18,157 bases of DNA from Flavobacteriaceae bacterium (GTDB lineage: Bacteria > Bacteroidota > Bacteroidia > Flavobacteriales > Flavobacteriaceae). The position numbers and the translations under genes were made by a program. Numbering within the stretch: position 1 is the first letter of the stretch; every line of letters begins with the position of its first letter. Below are positions 13,808 to 18,157 of this stretch, piece by piece. The stretch is taken from contig JAUWLK010000020.1 in assembly GCA_030613745.1 (NCBI GenBank), positions 1-18,157 of the forward strand, written 5' to 3'. The notes beneath the pieces are model-generated. The model ran no database searches and was not told the DNA's origin. It worked only from the letters and a program-made list of their open reading frames with translations.

Positions 13808-14746
13808 ATGAAACTGAAATTTTTATTAATTTTTATATTAACAATAGTTGCTTATTCTTGTAGTGATGATGATGACAAAGATAAGCATGATCCAATTGCA
13901 CAAGCATTAATTGACGATGACTTATTAGTTGATTTTTTACAAACACATTATCTTACTCCAGAAAATGAAATTGATACCATATTGAATAATGAAATACCAT
14001 TATATTCACAGGTAGATATTGAAAATATAACTCATAATGAAATAAATTATAAACAGTATTATTATACTAATTTTGTAGGTGTTGGTAAAAACCCTAGTCG
14101 TAATGACTCTATACAAATGAAATATAGAGGATTTACATTAGATAGTATAAAATTTGATGAAAATTTAAGTTATACATCTTCGAGATCATGGTTTCATTTA
14201 CCTCAATTAATTGAAGGTTGGAGATATGGTTTACCTCATTTTCAAGAAGGAGAAAAAGTAATATTCCCTGACGAATCCTTTGGTTATGAAAATGCAGGTA
14301 ATGGAATTTTATTTATACCTTCAGGATTAGCATATGGAGAATTCGGATCTTCTAGTATTGGCGAGAATGAGGTAATTTACTTCTTTATAGAATTGGGTGC
14401 TGTAGTCATAGCTGATTTTGATGGTGATAATGTAGTAAATAATGATGAAGATATTGACGGTGATGGAGATGTTAATAATGATGATACTGATGAAGATGGA
14501 GTTCCAGATTATGCTGATATAGATGACGATGGAGATGGTATTTCTACACTGGTTGAAGATTTAGATGAAGATGAAAATCCCAAGAATGATGATACTGATA
14601 ATGATGGTACACCAAACTATTTAGATGATGATGATGATGGTGATGGTAAGTTGACTAAAGATGAAGATGTAAATAGAGATGGTGATCCAACTAATGACGA
14701 TTCTGATGGTGATGGTATACCAGATTATTTAGATTCCGATAGTTAA
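13808..14746 (+). CDS. FKBP-type peptidyl-prolyl isomerase lipoprotein with acidic calcium-type repeats
   Basis: The ATG at 13808 gives 312 residues starting with a type II signal peptide (MKLKFLLIFILTIVAYSC, lipidated Cys18). A TTG at 13784 would add eight residues ahead of it and is rejected. Cys18 is followed by S-D-D-D-D, like the surface-export signal reported for Bacteroidetes lipoproteins, so display on the cell surface is inferred. Residues about 102-199 are the FKBP domain: KYRGF, FDEN, the signature LPQLIEGWRYGL, IPSGLAYG and YFFIELGAV. It should catalyse proline isomerisation in exported proteins. Residues about 203-312 are Asp/Asn repeats of the D-x-D-x-D-G form (DGDGIPDYLD and relatives), as in thrombospondin type 3 calcium-binding repeats. 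The gene follows typA by 81 bases and converges with the DUF4421-like gene. Confidence 0.88.
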   Translation: MKLKFLLIFILTIVAYSCSDDDDKDKHDPIAQALIDDDLLVDFLQTHYLTPENEIDTILNNEIPLYSQVDIENITHNEINYKQYYYTNFVGVGKNPSRNDSIQMKYRGFTLDSIKFDENLSYTSSRSWFHLPQLIEGWRYGLPHFQEGEKVIFPDESFGYENAGNGILFIPSGLAYGEFGSSSIGENEVIYFFIELGAVVIADFDGDNVVNNDEDIDGDGDVNNDDTDEDGVPDYADIDDDGDGISTLVEDLDEDENPKNDDTDNDGTPNYLDDDDDGDGKLTKDEDVNRDGDPTNDDSDGDGIPDYLDSDS

Positions 14747-14761
14747 AAATACGAATTTTTA
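14744..14761. terminator. Possible bidirectional terminator between convergent genes
   Basis: TAAAAAT (14744-14750) and ATTTTTA (14755-14761) pair around ACGA. The left arm contains the stop codon of the FKBP gene and the right arm contains the stop codon of the minus-strand gene. T-rich sequence follows on the plus side. All seven pairs are A-T, so strength is doubtful. Confidence 0.3.
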
Positions 14762-15832
14762 TCTATTTTTTTCTTCTAAAAGAGGAACCTTTTTTTCAAT
14801 ATAGTCAATAGTTCCTTTTACAGATTTAGGTGCTTTAAAACGATAACCTAAAAAAATATGAAAAGAATTTTTTAAGATTTGTAGTTGAATTTTATTTTCG
14901 TTAAATTTTTCACTTGAAATTTTATTAGCATAATTTGCCCCAAAGAATATTTTTTTTCCATTATACCCAATTCCCAAACCACTGTGTAGTGAATAAAAAA
15001 CATCATTAAAACTTCTATTTAAAGTTTCATCAGGAGTATAGCTCGTTGTCTCATAAAAATCAATTCCCATACCCGGTGAGAGATAAGCATTGGCATACCA
15101 ATGTTTCTGATAAACAAAAGTATAATAGTATCCGGCATTTAAGGCCACATTAAATCCTTGAGTATCATTGTAGTTTTCTCTAATAATTATTTCATCCTCT
15201 GAAAATTTAATCTTATCATTTCCTTTTATACTATATAAATTATAATTAATGCCAGACATAATAGTTCCTGCACTTTTAATCTGTATCTCGGTTTGAGATT
15301 CAATGGCTCTTACAGAGTAATTTTCATTAAATTTATAAGTAGTTGATCCGGAAAATATATCCGTAGTTAAATTAGGAAATTGAATGCGAAACTCACTTTT
15401 AGGGATTTCAGGAATAAAATCTTTTGTGTTTACAACATAATAACCTCTATCATGATTATATTCAAAAAGGTGTGACCAATAATCAAATAATAATTTAAAA
15501 TGTAAACGGAAAGAATTAGAATCTCCTTTATTTTTTTTGTCTTCATCTGAAACTCGAGGTCGAATCCCTAGTCTAATTGAAGCAAATTTATAACTTAAAA
15601 CGAAAGCGTATTTTAAATTTAAATTTGGTTTGATATTGAGCTCAACTCCTTCTTTAGGTAAACTATATTGGAGAATATCATTACTAACTTCAAATTTGAC
15701 ATTAAATTGTTTTTTATGATCTTTTATGTATAAATTTTCATTAACAGTTAAAATGGTATCTATAACAGTACCTTGCGAATAAAGGTATGTTGAAAAACCA
15801 AGATATAGTATTGTAAAGAATAATTTTATCAA
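14759..15832 (-). CDS. Outer-membrane beta-barrel protein, DUF4421-like
   Basis: The 357-residue protein has a signal peptide (residues 1-19 or 20, ending YLYSQ before GTVID). Its body is made of alternating aromatic and polar beta strands (LKYAFVLSYKFASIRLGI, HWYANAYLSPGMGIDFYE, IFFGANYANK, FHIFLGYRF), consistent with an outer-membrane barrel. The segments TTYKFNENYSVRAIESQT and QIKSAGTIMSGINYNLYS resemble the DUF4421 family of Bacteroidetes; this assignment is from memory of the pattern and is moderately sure. It lies 42 bases downstream of the AlbA_2 gene on the same strand, so the two are probably co-transcribed. Function is unknown. Confidence 0.75.
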   Translation of the reverse strand: MIKLFFTILYLGFSTYLYSQGTVIDTILTVNENLYIKDHKKQFNVKFEVSNDILQYSLPKEGVELNIKPNLNLKYAFVLSYKFASIRLGIRPRVSDEDKKNKGDSNSFRLHFKLLFDYWSHLFEYNHDRGYYVVNTKDFIPEIPKSEFRIQFPNLTTDIFSGSTTYKFNENYSVRAIESQTEIQIKSAGTIMSGINYNLYSIKGNDKIKFSEDEIIIRENYNDTQGFNVALNAGYYYTFVYQKHWYANAYLSPGMGIDFYETTSYTPDETLNRSFNDVFYSLHSGLGIGYNGKKIFFGANYANKISSEKFNENKIQLQILKNSFHIFLGYRFKAPKSVKGTIDYIEKKVPLLEEKNR

Positions 15833-15874
15833 GTTAAAAAAGTTTATAATTTGTTTTAAATAATCAATAAAGTT

Positions 15875-16855
15875 TTATTTTTTAAATCTTGTATTGATAT
15901 AATCATTGATCTCAGCAATTGATTTTATTTCTTGTGAAGAATTTCCACTTCTTACATAGAATTTTTCTTCAACTTGACCATTTTTATTTTTGTATTTAAG
16001 ATATAATGGTTCATCAGCAGCTATGATCTTGATCTTGCAAATAACCTTTTGATCTTCACAGGTTTCAAATTGCATTCGTACATATTTACTTACATATTTG
16101 ACACCCATTAAATTATGTAAAATATTTCTGAGGTGAACTTCATAATAATCAGCTGTAGATTTTTTTAAAGTACTAAAATCTTTCTCTAAACCAAGAATAT
16201 TTTTATCATCATCAACTCCTATTAATAATATTCCTCCATCAGTATTTCCAAAAGCAGCTAAGGTTTTTAAAATTATCTTCTCTAATTCAGGATTTGTTTT
16301 TTCCTGACGATAATCCCATCTTGATGAAGATTTAAACTCTAAATATCTGTTTTCATCTTCTTTTAATAATTCTCTAATTAATGGTATTTTTATTCTGCTC
16401 GATTGATAAAAAAATCTTTTCTTAATTAGTATTAAAATAAGACCAATTGCAATTAAAATTAAAGCCAACCATTTTAAATAATCTGATATAATACTTACTG
16501 AATTTGTTTGTAGATCACTATTTGGAATAGTAAAAAGATAATTGAGAATACCTGTTTTGTAAGGATACCTTTTAAAAGCATTCCAGTAAACTTCATTTTT
16601 AAATTTAAAATTAAATGTACCTGAATCTATGTTCTCAAATTTTTTAAAATGATTTAGAGTATTTATGTGGAGGCTGTCAATTAGTGGATTAATATTTTCT
16701 ATTTGTTCAGAATTATTTCTCATTCCTGAGCCCAAATTTAATTCCTTTCCTTCAGCAGTCTTAATAAATAATTTAACATATTTATATTTAGAATTAATAT
16801 TGAATTCTTTTAAAAGATTAAGACGTGAAAATTCCATTAAAATTATACTATTCAC
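15875..16855 (-). CDS. C-terminal fragment: membrane helix plus AlbA_2 DNA-binding-type domain
   Basis: If translated alone, this ORF starts at GTG 16855 (326 residues) or ATG 16837. A membrane helix lies at about 127-146 (YLKWLALILIAIGLILILIK). The AlbA_2 domain follows, with RYLEFKSSSRWDY (E-F-K motif) at 170-182 and the glycine-rich AAFGNTDGGILLIGVDDD at 200-217. AlbA_2 domains occur in Schlafen-related and putative transcription regulators and may bind nucleic acid. Here the domain would be cytoplasmic and tethered. The first 125 residues look like part of an extracytoplasmic domain with no signal peptide, which supports the view that this is the tail of the interrupted gene. DUF4421-like follows at 42 bases. 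Confidence 0.7.
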   Translation of the reverse strand: MNSIILMEFSRLNLLKEFNINSKYKYVKLFIKTAEGKELNLGSGMRNNSEQIENINPLIDSLHINTLNHFKKFENIDSGTFNFKFKNEVYWNAFKRYPYKTGILNYLFTIPNSDLQTNSVSIISDYLKWLALILIAIGLILILIKKRFFYQSSRIKIPLIRELLKEDENRYLEFKSSSRWDYRQEKTNPELEKIILKTLAAFGNTDGGILLIGVDDDKNILGLEKDFSTLKKSTADYYEVHLRNILHNLMGVKYVSKYVRMQFETCEDQKVICKIKIIAADEPLYLKYKNKNGQVEEKFYVRSGNSSQEIKSIAEINDYINTRFKK

Positions 16856-16876
16856 ATTTTCTGATTGATAAGAATA

Positions 16877-17434
16877 TCAAGCATAGAAAAGCTCATTAGC
16901 TTTAATATTTTCATTATTTTTTTCACCTTTTAACCTTAAGAACCATTGAATTTGATTGTTACTTTTGACTAAATTACGATACCAAGAAGTTTGTCTAATG
17001 GATTCATCTAAACTTTCTTGCCAACTACTTATGAGTTTTTCTTTTTCAAACCTTTGCCAATGAAGAATATCAGGAATTTCTGTACTATCAATAACGTATA
17101 TCAAACTATTCTCTTCTTTTCGAGTAACAACTTTATAATTATTTTGAAAGAATAAAATGGATACTATATAGGGGCTGTTATTCAGATATTTAAAAAAGAA
17201 ATTTCTTGTATTTATGGTGTCTTTTATTTTTGTAGAGTCGCTAAAATTGGATTGGACATTACCGATGTTGTTTTCAACATCCTTAATAAAATTGGTAAAA
17301 TTTTGATCAAAAGCCAAGGCTTCTTTTGAAAATAAGGTCTCTGAGTATTTAGTTTTGTTATTTATTGTGTATGTGTAGATCAAAAGAAGAAGACCTGTAA
17401 CTATCAATAGTATAGCAAGAATATATTTTCTCAT
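16877..17434 (-). CDS. N-terminal fragment: signal anchor and extracytoplasmic domain
   Basis: The 185-residue ORF from ATG 17434 starts with a basic pair and a hydrophobic helix (residues 5-23), then a hydrophilic alpha/beta region rich in Asn and Lys with no motif I recognise. It stops at TGA 16877. By itself it would be a membrane-anchored periplasmic domain with no output. Its frame continues directly into the AlbA_2 ORF, so it is best read as the sensor half of the interrupted gene. Confidence 0.7.
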   Translation of the reverse strand: MRKYILAILLIVTGLLLLIYTYTINNKTKYSETLFSKEALAFDQNFTNFIKDVENNIGNVQSNFSDSTKIKDTINTRNFFFKYLNNSPYIVSILFFQNNYKVVTRKEENSLIYVIDSTEIPDILHWQRFEKEKLISSWQESLDESIRQTSWYRNLVKSNNQIQWFLRLKGEKNNENIKANELFYA

Positions 17435-17483
17435 TTGTAAAATAACAATATTGTTGTTTGTAAATAAAAATATTAATAGGATT

Positions 17484-17491
17484 CAAAAATA
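17484..17491 (-). promoter_or_regulatory. Possible promoter element for the AlbA_2 gene
   Basis: On the minus strand this reads TATTTTTG, matching the Bacteroidetes -7 element, 50 bases before the ATG at 17434. No -33 TTG is visible. The 126-base gap shows no other signal. Confidence 0.3.
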
Positions 17492-17560
17492 CTAAAACTA
17501 TTAAATTTTAATATTATTTTTAAGACTTATCTACCAACAATAATTTTAAATTTATTCATT

Positions 17561-18157
17561 TTACATATTTTTCTTTTTAGCTTCCTTCCTTTTTAATTTT
17601 TTCTCTTGGATCAATGCCTTTTGCTCTTTAGCTTTTTCTTTCATTTCATCACTAATTCCAAACGGAATATTCAATTTTAAAAATAAAGTACTGTTTTTTG
17701 TCCCTGATCTATCTTTGTAAACATTCATAAAACCGTAATAATACCGAACGCCTAATGTCCATCCATAACCATTTAGCAATCTATATCCAGTACCAGCTAC
17801 AACACCCATATCAAACCAGTTGATCATATCTTTATTCTTTTCTTTGATACGAGCACTATTTCCATCGATATTAGAATCAAATTGAATCCATGATTTATAC
17901 ATCCAACCAAATTGTAATCCTGCTTCTGCATAAATGTTACTTTTAAACTTGTATTTTGCTAAAGCAGGGACTAAAAAATAACTCATTTTTTGACTATAAT
18001 CACCTTCCAAAATATTACCATTTTGATCTTTATAAACGGTTGCATTTAAAAATTCAAGGTCATCCATAGTTAAATTATCGATTCCCAGTGTTGATTTTAC
18101 CAAAACTCCGGTATTTATATACCATTGTTCTTTTATTTTTATATCAAAATAAAAACC
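17561..18157 (-). CDS. Outer-membrane beta-barrel protein with lysine-rich tail (5' end outside window)
   Basis: The frame is open to the window edge. The residues before the apparent TTG start at 18103 (GFYFDIKIKEQWYINTGV) continue the same amphipathic strand pattern, so that TTG is internal and the true start lies outside. Visible strands include YFLVPALAKYKF, NIYAEAGLQFGWMYKSW, WTLGVRYYYGFMNVYK and STLFLKLNIPFGI, the pattern of PorT-like/OMP_b-brl_2 eight-stranded barrels. After the last strand comes a highly charged tail of about 29 residues (KEKAKEQ...KLKRKEAKKKNM) that would face the periplasm and could contact peptidoglycan or a partner. Function is unknown. It is upstream of the AlbA_2 gene on the same strand, 126 bases away. 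Confidence 0.75.
   Translation of the reverse strand, partial: GFYFDIKIKEQWYINTGVLVKSTLGIDNLTMDDLEFLNATVYKDQNGNILEGDYSQKMSYFLVPALAKYKFKSNIYAEAGLQFGWMYKSWIQFDSNIDGNSARIKEKNKDMINWFDMGVVAGTGYRLLNGYGWTLGVRYYYGFMNVYKDRSGTKNSTLFLKLNIPFGISDEMKEKAKEQKALIQEKKLKRKEAKKKNM

Larger units (their letters stand above)
15875..17434 (-). pseudogene. Membrane-anchored AlbA_2 (Schlafen-type) protein split by one in-frame TGA
   Basis: Two neighbouring minus-strand ORFs lie in the same frame, separated only by a TGA at 16879-16877 and seven further sense codons before the GTG that could open the second ORF. Read through, they make one 519-residue protein with a complete layout: membrane anchor at residues 5-23, a periplasmic region of about 295 residues, a second membrane helix at about 320-339, and a cytoplasmic AlbA_2 domain at about 357-493. 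Neither half makes sense alone: the first lacks an effector and the second lacks an export signal for its extracytoplasmic half. The context (ELFYA-stop-YSYQSE) would fit a former Trp codon TGG changed to TGA. Other genes here use TGA as a stop. The halves are listed separately as well. Confidence 0.65.

Noticed and set aside
16877..16879. TGA as selenocysteine or as a reassigned Trp codon genome-wide
   Set aside because: Other genes in the window end with TGA (for example at 761 and 8615), so it is a normal stop; no selenocysteine-type stem-loop was recognised after it. Occasional readthrough cannot be excluded.
18101..18103. TTG at 18103 as the start of the last barrel gene
   Set aside because: The frame stays open to the window edge with the same beta-strand pattern, and no signal peptide follows the TTG; the gene is simply cut by the window.

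Overview
This is an AT-rich window (roughly 30% GC by eye) from a member of the Bacteroidetes/Bacteroidota, most likely a Flavobacteriia species. The evidence is Bacteroidetes-type promoter elements (TAnnTTTG), lipoproteins with acidic residues right after the lipidated cysteine, the bifunctional HisB and HisIE fusions, a DUF4421-like barrel and an S23-type four-helix-bundle gene. No tRNA, rRNA, CRISPR array, insertion sequence or phage gene was seen.

Layout. (1) Positions 1-2398, minus strand: a partial secreted lipoprotein with an Asp/Asn-rich tract, a short lipoprotein, and a secreted BNR/Asp-box beta-propeller; the last two are probably co-transcribed. (2) 2473-3360, plus: a patatin-like phospholipase. 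(3) 3379-11217, plus: a complete histidine operon in the order leader peptide, hisG, hisD, hisC, hisB, hisH, hisA, four-helix-bundle gene, hisF, hisIE. It encodes every step from PRPP and ATP to histidinol oxidation. (4) 11261-13726: a hotdog thioesterase, a 44-residue membrane protein on the minus strand, and the translational GTPase TypA/BipA. (5) 13808-14746: an FKBP-type prolyl isomerase lipoprotein with a calcium-binding-type acidic repeat tail. (6) 14759-18157, minus strand: a DUF4421-like outer-membrane barrel, a membrane-anchored AlbA_2 (Schlafen-type) protein split by one in-frame TGA, and a partial outer-membrane barrel with a lysine-rich tail.

Three points stand out. First, the his operon is preceded by a full attenuation module. 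It has a consensus promoter, an 18-residue leader peptide with four histidines (HHRHFH), an 11-bp intrinsic terminator, and a competing pairing between the end of the leader ORF and the terminator's left arm. Second, the four-helix-bundle gene between hisA and hisF lies between perfect 15-bp inverted repeats. This is the architecture of the intervening sequences known from 23S rRNA genes, here inside a protein-coding operon. Third, the AlbA_2 membrane protein reads through in one frame for 519 residues except for a single TGA, so it is a recently disabled gene, a sequencing error or a recoded stop.
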